Shown: piece after piece, positions 1 through 8,849 of the stretch
Layout: each line of letters opens with the position of its first letter
Numbering within the stretch: position 1 is the stretch's first letter
Translations under genes and position numbers: made by a program
The notes under the pieces: generated by a model
What the model saw: only the letters and a program-made list of their open reading frames with translations
What the model was told of the DNA's origin: nothing
Database searches by the model: none
Assembly (NCBI RefSeq): GCF_006227205.1
Contig: NZ_VCNG01000005.1
Coordinates: forward strand, 248,001 to 312,000
Direction: 5' to 3'
Length of the DNA: 64,000 bases
Source: Pseudomonas sp. ICMP22404
GTDB taxonomy: Bacteria; Pseudomonadota; Gammaproteobacteria; Pseudomonadales; Pseudomonadaceae

Positions 1-1
1 A

Positions 2-463
2 ACCGAAGGCGTGCAGCCGAACAAGGGCGCACCCTATGGCGTGATCCTCGAAGCGCTGCTCTCGCCTATGGGCCTGCCCTGCCAGGCTCCGGCCTGGGGT
101 TATGTGGCCGCGGTCGACCTGACCAACAACAAAACCCTGTGGAAACACAAGAACGGCACCGTGCGTGACAGCTCGCCAGTGCCGATTCCGCTGAGCATGG
201 GCGTACCGAGCCTGGGCGGCACGTTCACCACCGCCGGTGGCGTGGCGTTCTTGAGCGGCACCCTCGACCAGTACCTGCGTGCCTATGACGTGAAAAACGG
301 CAAGCAACTGTGGGAAGGCCGCCTGCCCGCTGGCGCCCAGACCACGCCGATGACCTACACTGGCAAGGACGGCAAGCAATACGTGCTGGTCGTTGCTGGC
401 GGTCATGGTTCCCTGGGTACCAAGCAGGGTGACTATGTCATCGCGTACAAGCTGCCGGAATAA
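2..463 (+). CDS. gcd: PQQ-dependent glucose dehydrogenase, C-terminal part
   Basis: This is the 3' end of a gene that begins before the window; the reading frame is open from base 2 to a TAA at 461-463. The product is the membrane-bound quinoprotein that oxidises glucose to gluconate in the periplasm and passes electrons to ubiquinone. The visible part is the last blades of the PQQ beta-propeller: a tryptophan-docking style stretch (LWKHKNGTVRDSSPVP), then GGVAFLSGTLDQYLRAYD, GKQLWEGRLPAG and the closing GTKQGDYVIAYKLPE, which matches my memory of the Gcd C-terminus. The N-terminal membrane segments are outside the window. A strong hairpin terminator follows 18 bp later, so this is the end of its transcription unit. 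Confidence 0.9.
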   Translation, partial: TEGVQPNKGAPYGVILEALLSPMGLPCQAPAWGYVAAVDLTNNKTLWKHKNGTVRDSSPVPIPLSMGVPSLGGTFTTAGGVAFLSGTLDQYLRAYDVKNGKQLWEGRLPAGAQTTPMTYTGKDGKQYVLVVAGGHGSLGTKQGDYVIAYKLPE

Positions 464-481
464 GCCCAATCGGCGCTCATG

Positions 482-515
482 AAAAAGGCGACACCCTTGC
501 GGGTGTCGCCTTTTT
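482..515. terminator. Bidirectional rho-independent terminator
   Basis: A perfect 15-bp stem, AAAAAGGCGACACCC / GGGTGTCGCCTTTTT, encloses a TTGC tetraloop. It is flanked by A-run and T-run on either side, so it can terminate both the glucose dehydrogenase transcript and purT read-through from the other strand. Confidence 0.9.
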
Positions 516-519
516 CATT

Positions 520-630
520 TGATCGTTCCCACGCTCTGCGTGGGAACGCAGCCCGGGACGCTCCGCGTCCCAAAGAGCCGAACGCGGAGCGTCCGCAGAG
601 GCGTTCCCACGCGGAGCGTGGGAACGATCA
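520..630. repeat. Palindromic intergenic repeat, TGATCGTTCCCACGC family
   Basis: The element is bounded by a 17-bp inverted repeat (TGATCGTTCCCACGCTC at 520-536, its complement at 614-630). It holds further nested palindromes built from GGAACG and GCGGAGCGT words. It lies between the convergent gcd and purT genes. It is a different family from the two REP classes elsewhere in the window and occurs only once here. I read it as a REP doublet; no transposase of its own is nearby. Confidence 0.7.
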
Positions 631-653
631 ATGCAGCAGGGTAGTCGCCAAAC

Positions 654-1835
654 TTAAAGCTCGATCTTCACCGCCTGGGAAGCCCGGGTCGCCTTGGCGC
701 GGGCGGCTTCGATGGACTCGTCGCGGGCCAGGGCCACGCCCAGGCGGCGTTGGCCGTTGACTTCCGGTTTGCCAAACAGGCGCAGCGCGGTGTCCGGTTC
801 GCTCAGGGCCACGCCCAGGTTGGCGAAAGCGGTCTGGGTCGACTGGCCTTCCACCAGGATTACCGCCGAGGCCGACGGGCCGAACTGACGGATCAACGGG
901 ATCGGCAGGCCGAGGATGGCGCGAGCGTGCAGGGCGAACTGCGACAGGTCCTGGGAAATCAGCGTCACCAGTCCAGTGTCGTGAGGGCGCGGAGAGACTT
1001 CGCTGAACCACACCTGATCGCCCTTGATGAACAGCTCGACGCCGAACATCCCACGCCCTCCCAGAGCCTCGGTCACCGCCTTGGCGACGCGCTCGGATTC
1101 GGCCAATGCCACCGGGCTCATGGCCTGGGGCTGCCAGGATTCCTGATAATCGCCTTTCTCCTGGCGGTGACCGACCGGCGCGCAGAAGGTGGTGCCGCCG
1201 ACATGACGCACGGTCAGCAAGGTGATTTCGTAGTCGAAGTCGATAAAGCCTTCAATGATCACCCGACCCTTGCCGGCGCGGCCGCCTTCCTGGGCGTAGT
1301 CCCAGGCTTTCTGCACGTCGTCGTTGCCACGCAGCAGGCTCTGGCCCTTGCCCGACGAGCTCATCACTGGCTTGACCACGCACGGGAAACCGAGGGTTTC
1401 AACGGCCTTGCGGTAGTCTTCCACGGTATCGGCGAAGAAGTACGGCGAGGTCGGCAGGCCCAGCTCTTCGGCGGCCAGGCGACGGATGCCTTCGCGGTTC
1501 ATGGTCAACTGCGCGGCGCGGGCGGTAGGGATCACGGTGAAGCCTTCGGCTTCCAGTTCCACCAGGGTAGCGGTGGCAATGGCTTCGATTTCCGGCACGA
1601 TGAAGTGCGGCTTCTCGGCCTCGATCACGGCACGCAGGGCGGCGCCGTCGAGCATGTTGATCACATGGCTGCGATGGGCCACTTGCATGGCGGGTGCGTT
1701 GGCGTAGCGATCCACGGCGATCACTTCCACGCCCAGGCGCTGCAATTCGATTACCACTTCCTTGCCCAGCTCACCGCTGCCACACAACAAAACGCGGGTC
1801 GCGGTGGGCGACAAGGGAGTTCCGATACGGGTCAT
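654..1835 (-). CDS. purT: Formate-dependent phosphoribosylglycinamide formyltransferase (GAR transformylase 2)
   Basis: PurT makes formyl-GAR from GAR, formate and ATP in purine synthesis, independent of folate. The 393-residue length is that of the family. The N-terminal pre-ATP-grasp domain has the glycine-rich [12 protein letters not shown] loop near residue 17. The ATP-grasp core follows with [41 protein letters not shown] and the closing C-terminal domain. The start is the ATG at 1833-1835, with GAGGACC a few bases upstream. It is transcribed alone, away from the VUT gene behind it. I see no obvious purine-repressor operator in the 100-bp leader. Confidence 0.97.
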   Translation of the reverse strand: MTRIGTPLSPTATRVLLCGSGELGKEVVIELQRLGVEVIAVDRYANAPAMQVAHRSHVINMLDGAALRAVIEAEKPHFIVPEIEAIATATLVELEAEGFTVIPTARAAQLTMNREGIRRLAAEELGLPTSPYFFADTVEDYRKAVETLGFPCVVKPVMSSSGKGQSLLRGNDDVQKAWDYAQEGGRAGKGRVIIEGFIDFDYEITLLTVRHVGGTTFCAPVGHRQEKGDYQESWQPQAMSPVALAESERVAKAVTEALGGRGMFGVELFIKGDQVWFSEVSPRPHDTGLVTLISQDLSQFALHARAILGLPIPLIRQFGPSASAVILVEGQSTQTAFANLGVALSEPDTALRLFGKPEVNGQRRLGVALARDESIEAARAKATRASQAVKIEL

Positions 1836-1937
1836 CTGAAGGTCCTCAAACAGGAGCGGATCATCGAGGGTTGCACGCCGGGCGAGCTTCCCATAGGGAG
1901 AAAACGCGGCATTTTACATGAACCACGGGGTTTGGCT

Positions 1938-2405
1938 TCAGCCGGCGACGGCCTGTTTGCGCAAACGCCAGGCCATGATCAGCCAGACGGCAGTGACCCC
2001 TGCGAATTTCGAGGCCAGGGCGGTGATCACCACCGGTGGGGTCAGGGCGTCGATCAGGCCGAAGAAGATGAACGTGTCCAGGGGAATGCTCAGCGCCGAG
2101 CTGATCCACAATCGATCATGCAACGGACGCTTGGTGATCGTGAACACCAGCCAGTCGATGCACTCGGACACCGCGAACGCCGTGGCGCTGGCCAGGGCGA
2201 TGGTCGGGTCCGAGGTGACATAGGACAGCACCAGCGCCGCCAGCATCGCCGCGATGGCGCCATGACCGAACCGGGTCTGCACCATGTCCCGCAGGATGAA
2301 TACCAGGCCACCCCAGGCCGACCAGATGATGTCCAGGTGCGGTGCGGCAGAAAAGGCGTAATTGATCAGCACGACGCTGGCGATGTAGGCGATCAGGAAA
2401 AGCAT
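1938..2405 (-). CDS. VUT-family integral membrane protein (queuosine-precursor-transporter-like)
   Basis: The 155-residue hydrophobic protein has about five membrane segments. The sequence (IDWLVFTITKRPLHDRLWISS, and ALSIPLDTFIFFGLID) resembles the VUT/YhhQ group, which includes transporters for queuosine precursors. It is shorter than E. coli YhhQ (about 220 residues) and lacks part of the N-terminal region. A short form of the family is therefore more likely than a truncated gene, because the start ATG has an AGG at the right distance. The substrate cannot be told from the sequence. It is a single gene upstream of purT on the same strand, separated by about 100 bp. Confidence 0.7.
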   Translation of the reverse strand: MLFLIAYIASVVLINYAFSAAPHLDIIWSAWGGLVFILRDMVQTRFGHGAIAAMLAALVLSYVTSDPTIALASATAFAVSECIDWLVFTITKRPLHDRLWISSALSIPLDTFIFFGLIDALTPPVVITALASKFAGVTAVWLIMAWRLRKQAVAG

Positions 2406-2483
2406 GCAGGTACCTGGCTCAGCAAATATTCGAAGACGAATGATAAACCTGCCTTGCCGTGGCAGGCCGGGTTTGTCGGAGGA

Positions 2484-3269
2484 TCATTCCTCCTCGCTAC
2501 CATCCGCCTTCCAATAACCCACCGCTTTTACGAAGTCCTGGTCCAACCCTTTCTCCTCCAGCAACACCTTGCGAATCTGCCGCGATACCTTGCTTTCGGT
2601 GGCGACCCAGGCGTACAGCTTGCCGACAGGCACTTCCAGTTGACGGACGGTGGTCAGCAGGCTGTCGTGGCGACCCTCGCGCAGCACCCAGATCACGTGG
2701 ACCTGGGCCGGACTTTGCAAAACCTGCTGCTCAGCACCGTTTTCCACTTCCACGACCACCAGGGCACGCCGGTTGGGCGCCAGGCCTTCGAGGCGACGGG
2801 CGATGGCGGGGAGGGCGGTTTCGTCACCGATCAGCAGGTAGCTGTCGAAGATGTCCGGCACGATCATCGAGCCCCGTGGCCCTCCGATGTGGAGGTACTG
2901 CCCTGGCTCGGCCTGGGCCGCCCAGGTCGAGGCGGGGCCGTCGCCGTGGAGCACGAAATCGAGGTCCAGCTCCAGGGTATCCAGGTCGTAGCGGCGCGGG
3001 GTGTAGTCGCGCATTTCCGGCAGCGCGCTCTGGGCCTTGCCGGCGCTGGGATCGAAGGTTTCCAGGGCGGCCCGTTCCTCGGCGTTCTGCGGGAAAAACA
3101 GTTTTACATGATCATCCGTGCCCAGGCTGACGAACCCGGCCAGTTCCGGCCCACCGACGGTGATGCGGCGCATGCGCGGGGTCAGGTCCACCACCCGCAG
3201 GACTTGCAGGCGACGACGCTTGATCTCGTGGCTGACGCGGTGAATGGTGTTTGGATCGATTTCAGTCAT
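2484..3269 (-). CDS. Siderophore-interacting protein (NADPH-dependent ferric-siderophore reductase)
   Basis: This is a 261-residue flavoprotein of the SIP/ViuB/YqjH family, which reduces ferric siderophores in the cytoplasm to release iron. The FAD-binding motif RDYTPRRYD lies at about residues 88-96. The glycine-rich YLLIGDETALPAIARRLE near residue 150 marks the NADPH lobe. The C-terminus carries the family element YAWVATESKVSRQIRKVL and ends with GYWKADGSEEE. I place the start at the ATG at 3267-3269 rather than 42 codons upstream, because it overlaps the PadR gene stop by 8 bp and the extra residues are not family-like. It forms an operon with the PadR gene. Confidence 0.92.
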   Translation of the reverse strand: MTEIDPNTIHRVSHEIKRRRLQVLRVVDLTPRMRRITVGGPELAGFVSLGTDDHVKLFFPQNAEERAALETFDPSAGKAQSALPEMRDYTPRRYDLDTLELDLDFVLHGDGPASTWAAQAEPGQYLHIGGPRGSMIVPDIFDSYLLIGDETALPAIARRLEGLAPNRRALVVVEVENGAEQQVLQSPAQVHVIWVLREGRHDSLLTTVRQLEVPVGKLYAWVATESKVSRQIRKVLLEEKGLDQDFVKAVGYWKADGSEEE

Positions 3270-3843
3270 CGCTTGACTCCGAAACAGGTGGACGGGCAGG
3301 GCCGTCCATGATGGCTTTGGCGGTGTCGTTGAGTAGATCGCGTATCCGCTGGATTTCTTCCGGGCTCCAGCGATCCTGGTGTCTCTGCAGGGCACGACGC
3401 AGGTTACCCACCGCTTCGTGGATTTCAGCCGGTCGATCCTGCTCGCGCAGGATGCGCTTGCTGGCTTCGATGCGTATCCGCACGCCGTCCAGCGCCTCGG
3501 CCTGGTCTTGAAGGAATAGGCGTCCGACGTCGGTGGCGCTGTAGCATTTTTTCCCGCCCTTGGCGTCTCCGCTGACCATCTTACTCATTTCCAGATGAGT
3601 CAGGGTGGGGTAGATCACGCCGGGGCTTGGAGTATAGGCACCGTCGAACATGGCCTCGATCTGGCGTATCAGCTCATAACCGTGACAAGGCTTTTCGGCG
3701 ATCAGTGCCAGCAGCAGCAACTTAAGGTCGCCGGCAGCGAACACCCGTGGACCGCGCCCACCTCTCTCACGGCCCGACGGGCGCCGTTCGAAGCCATCGT
3801 GATGACCCTGTTCGCGAATGGAAGGAGGATAAGGAACTGTCAT
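3262..3843 (-). CDS. PadR-family transcriptional regulator (YqjI-like)
   Basis: The 193-residue protein has a histidine/arginine-rich N-terminal tail of about 35 residues. A PadR winged helix follows (LKLLLLALIAEKPCHGYELIRQIE, then SPGVIYPTLTHLEMSKMV, roughly 40-110), and a C-terminal helical dimerisation region closes it. The pairing with a SIP-type reductase recalls E. coli YqjI/YqjH, where YqjI represses the reductase in response to nickel. That function is transferred by analogy and is not shown here. In this genome the two genes are co-directional and overlap. The 34 bp before its ATG run straight into four palindromic boxes, so autoregulation is likely. Confidence 0.9.
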   Translation of the reverse strand: MTVPYPPSIREQGHHDGFERRPSGRERGGRGPRVFAAGDLKLLLLALIAEKPCHGYELIRQIEAMFDGAYTPSPGVIYPTLTHLEMSKMVSGDAKGGKKCYSATDVGRLFLQDQAEALDGVRIRIEASKRILREQDRPAEIHEAVGNLRRALQRHQDRWSPEEIQRIRDLLNDTAKAIMDGPARPPVSESSDD

Positions 3844-3876
3844 CTATCTGCTCTCTGTTCTGCATAAATAGAACCG

Positions 3877-3940
3877 AGATATATCTTTGACTTCAGATAT
3901 ATCTTCGACTATAGATATATCTTTGTTAAAAGATATATCT
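3877..3940. promoter_or_regulatory. Four tandem AGATATATCT palindromes, probable PadR operator array
   Basis: Perfect copies of the 10-bp palindrome AGATATATCT lie at 3877-3886, 3895-3904, 3913-3922 and 3931-3940, with an exact 18-bp period. The array starts 34 bp upstream of the PadR start codon, where repressor sites would be expected. Assignment to the PadR protein is inference from position and symmetry. Confidence 0.8.
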
Positions 3941-4080
3941 CAGTTGCGTCATACTTGAAATGAAACAAGACCTTACCTGAATCCCTTATGTCTGCGGGAC
4001 GAAACCGGATGGTTGTCTGGGTGTTTTAACGGCAACTAGTGAAAATGTCGGAAGTCTCTTACATTAAAAGTTACGTTTTA

Positions 4081-4102
4081 TCGAAAAGTGCGTATTTTTC
4101 GA
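4081..4102. promoter_or_regulatory. TCGAAAA dyad in the fimbrial operon leader
   Basis: The 320-bp AT-rich gap before the first pilin holds an inverted repeat TCGAAAA (4081-4087) / TTTTCGA (4096-4102) in a run of A/T tracts. It is a candidate regulator site for the fimbrial promoter. I cannot point to a convincing -35/-10 pair. Confidence 0.35.
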
Positions 4103-4261
4103 CGTTTTGTATGCGCGATTTACTACATGAGTCTACGAACTTTCCTGCTTATTTTTAATTAAAGAGCGACGATCATGCACCGGCGTTGAAGGGGCACGCC
4201 AAGCTGTATTGGTGTGCAACTTCGGCCCTTCTCTCTTTATTGCTATGAACAGGTGTTAACA

Positions 4262-4747
4262 ATGCTCATGAAAATCGTAACCGCCGCTTCCCTGACCGCT
4301 GCGGCCCTGAGTTCTTCGCTGGCTTTCGCTCTCGATGACGCACGTTCGTCCATCCACATCACCGCGAATATCCCGACCCAGCAGTTCCATGTGCAGCCAC
4401 GCGACGGGAGCTGGGGTAAGGACGAGACCATGTCCTACAACACGGTCAGCGGCACTCTGACTTCGCTGCGTCAGACCTACGACGTGAAGAACACCGACGG
4501 TTCGGTCAATGCCTACATCGAAGGCGGCCCGGCTTCGCTGTACAACGGCAGCGATGCCATCGCCCTGACCACGACCTTCAATGGCGTCACCCTGACCGCC
4601 CTGTCCCAGGAAGTGGTCGACGATGCAACCTCTACCCCGGGCACCCAGGCTGAGATGACCATCGTTCCGGCCAAACCGCTCGCGACCCAGAACGGCCTGT
4701 ACACCGCCGACATGACCGTCATCTTCGACGCCGTGCCGCGCCCGTAA
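4262..4747 (+). CDS. CS1-type fimbrial major subunit (pilin 1)
   Basis: The product is a 161-residue exported pilin. A signal peptide (MLMKIVTAASLTAAALSSSLAFA) is followed by a mature domain starting DDARSSIHITANIPTQQFHV, in the style of the CS1/CFA-I alpha-fimbrial subunit family. It ends with MTVIFDAVPRP, the conserved terminal strand. It is the first gene of the operon. I chose the ATG at 4262 over an earlier TTG-like start because the signal peptide then begins properly; ATG 4268 is also possible. Two later genes encode close paralogues (about residues 20-60 are almost the same) and a third is more distant. Confidence 0.85.
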   Translation: MLMKIVTAASLTAAALSSSLAFALDDARSSIHITANIPTQQFHVQPRDGSWGKDETMSYNTVSGTLTSLRQTYDVKNTDGSVNAYIEGGPASLYNGSDAIALTTTFNGVTLTALSQEVVDDATSTPGTQAEMTIVPAKPLATQNGLYTADMTVIFDAVPRP

Positions 4748-4786
4748 GGCTATTCGTTACCCGGTGAGCCTCACCTCGCCAGCAGC

Positions 4787-4818
4787 AGGTCGGCCGGATC
4801 TCCCCAGCCGGTCGGCCT
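4787..4818 (+). other. Intercistronic hairpin between pilin 1 and usher
   Basis: An 11-bp stem (AGGTCGGCCGG / CCGGTCGGCCT, two G-U pairs in RNA) with a 10-base loop sits between the pilin stop and the usher start. There is no U-run, so it is more likely an RNA-stability or attenuation element than a full terminator. Confidence 0.5.
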
Positions 4819-4863
4819 GAACCTGAAACACCCCGAAAGCTCGCTGATTATGAGAGTCCGTTG

Positions 4864-7398
4864 ATGTTACCGATGACACCCATCGCGGGTGCGCTTGCGC
4901 TGTTGTTATGCGCGAGTGCATTGGCCGCGCCGACTGCCCCCGGTACTACACCGACAAGCCTGCTGTCCCAGGCCAAGGGTCTGCCGGCGGAGTTTGAAGC
5001 CCACTTCTTCGATGTGCCATTGGCTGTTCGTATTGAGCTCAATCAACAGTATCTCGGTGAAGCCATGGTGGTCTTGACGCGGGATGATCGCATTACCCTG
5101 CTGGAATTTACCGACACCCACGACAGCACGATCAAAGCCGCTGAGCGGGACCAATGGGAGCACACACTCAAACAGGGACAACTGTTAGGTGCCTGTGAAA
5201 AAAACTGCACCGCCGGGCTGCTTGCAGTGCACTACAGTCTTGAAAACTCACTGGTGTCGATCCTCACTCGGGATGTCGAGCGCGGTACCGAAACCCAGCG
5301 CTATCACGACCAGCCCCAGGGGGGCAGCCTCGGCCTGATCTTCAACAACCAACTCAACCTCAACGGTGGCCAGGAACAGGACACCGGTGGCCGCTATGGC
5401 CTCAATGCCAGTTCCAGCGTGGGCAACTGGAGCCAGTCCATGGACCTCCAGCTCTCGCGCCTGGGTGGGCCGGACGACAAGCTCTACCACGCCGTTTATG
5501 AGCTGTTCACCCAACGTGAACTGGAAGGGCATTTTTTCCGGCTGGGGTATTTCACCCCCAGCTCCGATGGCTTGAACCGCCAGATCCGCTCGTTTGGCGC
5601 CAACCCGGACACTGCTCTGGGCGTGATGTATGGCAGCTCGGACAGCCTGGCGATCGAAAACCCCAAGCCCAGCGTCTACCCCATTTACGTCACCGCCAGC
5701 CGCCAGGCTTCGGTGGAGATTTATCGCAGCGGCCTGCTGATCAATACCCAGGCCGTCAGCGCAGGTTTGCAGAGCCTGGACACCCGCCCATTGCCCGGCG
5801 GCATCTATGAAGTGGAAGTGCGGCTGATCGAGGACGGACAAACCACTGCCACCAGTCAGGAACTGGTCTACAAGCCGAACAATTGGAGCAGCACCGAGGA
5901 GCGTTGGCGCTACAACCTGTTCGCCGGTCGTGAAACCCGGCTCTGGAGCAATTGGGAAGACCAGCCCTCGGGGTTCACGACGGCGGGGTTTGGCGTCAAT
6001 TACCTGCTGCACCCACGGGTTATCGTCGGCGGTTCCACGCGCCAGGTGCAGGACAAACTGCAACTCGGCACGTCGGTGGACTGGACGCTGGCCTCCCACA
6101 CCAGTCTGTACGCCAACGTCTACCACACCGAGCAGTACGGCAACGGCATGGACGTGCAAGCCCTGTACAGCTACGGCCAGGGCAGTCTCGTCGCCAGCCA
6201 CAATCGCAGTTGGCTGGACACCCGCAACACCTACGAGACCCTGCCGGACGGCACCCGCATCCGGCAGCGCAACGTGTTCGTCGGCCAGACCAGCAACTCA
6301 TCGCTGTCGGTCAATCATCGCTTGAACAACAAGTCCTCCATCAACGGCCGGCTGGCCTATAGCGAAGGCAATGTCCAGGGCGCGGGCCTGGACCTGGGCT
6401 GGACCCAGCGCGGCAAGTTGCGTGGCAGCGATGCCAACTGGCGGCTGTCGGTGTTCGATCGTCCCGGCACCTCGAGCACCAACGACCGTCGCAATCGCGG
6501 CGTGGACCTGAGCTTCAGCGTGGCATTGGGCGGGCCGGGGGAATACTGGTCGGGCAGCATCGGCACCCGCACGTCTCGCGAAGGTGACCGGGACAACAAT
6601 GCGTCGCTGACCTATCGCCGCGACCTCCAGGATCACGTGCTGCAAAGTGTCTCCGGCACAGCGCTGGCCGATACCTATGGCGTGGGCCTGTCCGGCATCG
6701 CCAGCTTCAGCACCGAGTCGCTCTATGGCGACGGTTTCCTCCAGCGCTCGTCCTATAACGACAACCTCACCGGCGGCCTGAACCTGAGCAGTACCGTGGC
6801 CGTCGGCGGCGAGAAAGCCGTCTTCACCGGTCTGCCCCAGGGCCGTGGCGCGGGGATGATCGTCGACGTGGAAACCGACCTGGACGACATCGTCCTGCGC
6901 GCCGACGACCTGACCGGCGGCAGTACCACCTTGCATCCGGGCCGTAACTTCGTGCCGATCACCGCCTACCGCAACAGCATGGTGACCTTCGACTTCGAGG
7001 GTGTGCATCCACCGGCGGCGAGCATCGAGCCGGCACGCACCCGTTATCACCTGAACAAGGGGGGCGTCGATTACCGCAAGGTCAGCGTGGTGAAAACCGT
7101 GACCGTGCTCGGACGCTTGCTGGACGAACAGGGGCAACCGCTCAAGGGCCATCACGTGATCAACCACGCCAGCCGCGGCGTCAGCGAGGCGGACGGATTC
7201 TTCTCCATGGAGATGAATGCCGCGTCCCCGACCCTTGAGGTGCGCTACGGCAACGAGTTGTTCTGCCGCTTCCGTCTCGACCCGGAAAACGCCAGCGACG
7301 AAGGCGATGTGTTGATGATCGGCGACCTGCGCTGCACGCCGGACAGCCTGGCCGATAGCTCACTGGCCGCGGCCGACCTGGCGAAGCAGCGTTCATGA
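4864..7398 (+). CDS. CS1/CFA-I-type (alpha-clade) fimbrial outer-membrane usher
   Basis: The 844-residue outer-membrane assembly platform threads chaperone-bound pilins to the surface. A signal peptide (MLPMTPIAGALALLLCASALAA) is followed by a TcfC-like N-terminal domain with a CEKNC disulfide pair. A large beta-barrel rich in alternating aromatic strands follows, then a C-terminal plug/E-set region with carboxypeptidase-regulatory-like turns (LGRLLDEQGQPLKGHHVI). The last residues include the CRF...LRC cysteines of the CooC C-terminal domain. The start is the ATG at 4864 with GAGAG upstream; the TTG directly before it is in frame but unlikely. It is longer than the chaperone and lies before the tip genes, as in CFA/I-type operons. 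Confidence 0.87.
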   Translation: MLPMTPIAGALALLLCASALAAPTAPGTTPTSLLSQAKGLPAEFEAHFFDVPLAVRIELNQQYLGEAMVVLTRDDRITLLEFTDTHDSTIKAAERDQWEHTLKQGQLLGACEKNCTAGLLAVHYSLENSLVSILTRDVERGTETQRYHDQPQGGSLGLIFNNQLNLNGGQEQDTGGRYGLNASSSVGNWSQSMDLQLSRLGGPDDKLYHAVYELFTQRELEGHFFRLGYFTPSSDGLNRQIRSFGANPDTALGVMYGSSDSLAIENPKPSVYPIYVTASRQASVEIYRSGLLINTQAVSAGLQSLDTRPLPGGIYEVEVRLIEDGQTTATSQELVYKPNNWSSTEERWRYNLFAGRETRLWSNWEDQPSGFTTAGFGVNYLLHPRVIVGGSTRQVQDKLQLGTSVDWTLASHTSLYANVYHTEQYGNGMDVQALYSYGQGSLVASHNRSWLDTRNTYETLPDGTRIRQRNVFVGQTSNSSLSVNHRLNNKSSINGRLAYSEGNVQGAGLDLGWTQRGKLRGSDANWRLSVFDRPGTSSTNDRRNRGVDLSFSVALGGPGEYWSGSIGTRTSREGDRDNNASLTYRRDLQDHVLQSVSGTALADTYGVGLSGIASFSTESLYGDGFLQRSSYNDNLTGGLNLSSTVAVGGEKAVFTGLPQGRGAGMIVDVETDLDDIVLRADDLTGGSTTLHPGRNFVPITAYRNSMVTFDFEGVHPPAASIEPARTRYHLNKGGVDYRKVSVVKTVTVLGRLLDEQGQPLKGHHVINHASRGVSEADGFFSMEMNAASPTLEVRYGNELFCRFRLDPENASDEGDVLMIGDLRCTPDSLADSSLAAADLAKQRS

Positions 7399-7400
7399 GT

Positions 7401-7489
7401 TGTGGGAGCAAGGCTTGCCCGCGATGAACGATAACGCCGTTCGCGTGAAGACCGGGGCGCCTGCATCGCGGGCAAGCCTTGCTCCCACT
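7401..7489. repeat. REP doublet, GTGGGAGCAAG class
   Basis: Two inverted copies of the TGTGGGAGCAAGGCTTGCCC / GGGCAAGCCTTGCTCCCAC unit flank about 45 bp. The doublet starts 3 bp after the usher stop codon, within the fimbrial operon, so the resulting RNA hairpin may separate the expression of usher and tip genes. Confidence 0.85.
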
Positions 7490-7546
7490 GTGAAATTTTC
7501 TCCCAAAAACTAGCAGGGATTGGCTTTGATGTATGAGGTTGTATAA

Positions 7547-8803
7547 ATGAAATCCTTATCGGTAGCCGTGAGCAGCGTGGTCTCGATGCTGTTGCTTGCC
7601 TGCGTGCCTGCTGCCAATGCCGTGAACCAGAATATCAGCGCGATATTCAGACCCGATGCTTCGAAACCAAACCTGAATCAATTTACCAATACCACCCCGG
7701 TCAGTGGCTATTGCACCTTCTATCCGGCGGATTGCGCGGCCACCAAGATATTCAGTATTCAGTTGCCTATCCGCTTCAGTTCGGTCGGCCCAATTCAGGC
7801 GAATCACACTGATTACCGGCAAGGGGCGACGTTCAAGGTCCCCGCCAACTGGCGTACCGCCCAGGTGACTCACGCCGGTACGGGTGAAACTGAAACCATC
7901 GAAGTACGCTTTTCGGGAATCGGCTCGAGATACCGCCTTCCGATGAGCGTGCTCGAACTGATAGGTAATCCAAGCATAGACCTTACGCTGGCACACAACC
8001 GGTTATGGGGCGGTTATGGGAATAGCTGGGTGAACCCCCCTTCACCTTGCGGATATACCGGTCACGGAGGTTTGAACGCGACGACTTACAAGTTTTTCTG
8101 GAAGACCCGAGTCGAAGCGCCTTGCTCCAAAAAGAGTAGTTTTCTGATCCCCAGCCTGGTCTACGACTATCTGGACTTCGCCTACGAATTGCGCACCCCG
8201 AACCCCCTGAAAATGTCGAGTGGTTTGTACACGGGGTCTTTGACCTACAGCATCGGGCCGGGCCAGGATCTGGACATGGGCGATATCATGATCCCCTCCG
8301 ATCCGATACTCACGTTCGATTTCAAGCTGACTGTCGAACACACCCTCAAGGTCGAAGTCCCCCCCGGCGGCAATCGCGTGGAACTGGTGCCCCAGGAAGG
8401 TTGGCAGTCCTGGCTCAACAGCGGACGCAAGCCAACGCGCCTGTTCCGTGACCAGCGCTTTCATATTTCCGCCTCATCCCGTTTCAAGATGGCAATCGAA
8501 TGCCAGTACATCAGCGGCAACACCTGTGCGATCGCCGAAACCGATACCGGCCACACCGTGCCGGTGAACGTCGGCGTGACCCTGCCCGATGGCGTGACGG
8601 ACGGCGCCGGGCAACCGGTCAATCGCCGACGACTGTTGCGCGACGGCAGTGGCACCGAATTGTTCCAGCCCGGCATCTACGTCGATCGCCGGCTCGGGAT
8701 GCTGCATTTCGAAGTGGACCGCAGCGGTGTCGAGGCGATGCTCGACACCGGGGCCACGCGTTACGCCGGCGATGTCACGGTGATCTGGGATTCGGAAGTT
8801 TAA
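7547..8803 (+). CDS. CblD-like fimbrial tip/initiator protein 1
   Basis: A 418-residue exported protein with signal peptide MKSLSVAVSSVVSMLLLACVPAANA. The mature N-terminus, with FRPDASKPNLNQFTNTTPVSGYC and a CTFYPADC pair, matches the CblD/CfaE/CooD family of minor tip subunits that start pilus assembly and often bind the host receptor. The C-terminal half holds the pilin-like domain (HTLKVEVPPGGNRVELVP, and a final DVTVIWDSEV strand). Cysteine pairs (CQYISGNTC) suggest periplasmic disulfides. The next gene is a tandem paralogue with near-identical C-terminal half and more divergent middle region, as expected if adhesive specificity differs. Confidence 0.83.
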   Translation: MKSLSVAVSSVVSMLLLACVPAANAVNQNISAIFRPDASKPNLNQFTNTTPVSGYCTFYPADCAATKIFSIQLPIRFSSVGPIQANHTDYRQGATFKVPANWRTAQVTHAGTGETETIEVRFSGIGSRYRLPMSVLELIGNPSIDLTLAHNRLWGGYGNSWVNPPSPCGYTGHGGLNATTYKFFWKTRVEAPCSKKSSFLIPSLVYDYLDFAYELRTPNPLKMSSGLYTGSLTYSIGPGQDLDMGDIMIPSDPILTFDFKLTVEHTLKVEVPPGGNRVELVPQEGWQSWLNSGRKPTRLFRDQRFHISASSRFKMAIECQYISGNTCAIAETDTGHTVPVNVGVTLPDGVTDGAGQPVNRRRLLRDGSGTELFQPGIYVDRRLGMLHFEVDRSGVEAMLDTGATRYAGDVTVIWDSEV

Positions 8804-8849
8804 AGGGCATGGATTGGCCAGCCTGAGGCGAAAGGAAGGTGAGGGATTG

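Noticed and set aside
750..3311. Very long open frame (853 codons) on the + strand across purT and the siderophore-reductase region
   Set aside because: It is antisense to three genes with clear family motifs, and its product is rich in His/Gly/Gln with no recognisable domain, the usual shadow of GC-rich genes.
2484..3395. Longer start (3395) for the siderophore reductase
   Set aside because: The extra 42 residues lie within the PadR gene and are not family-like.
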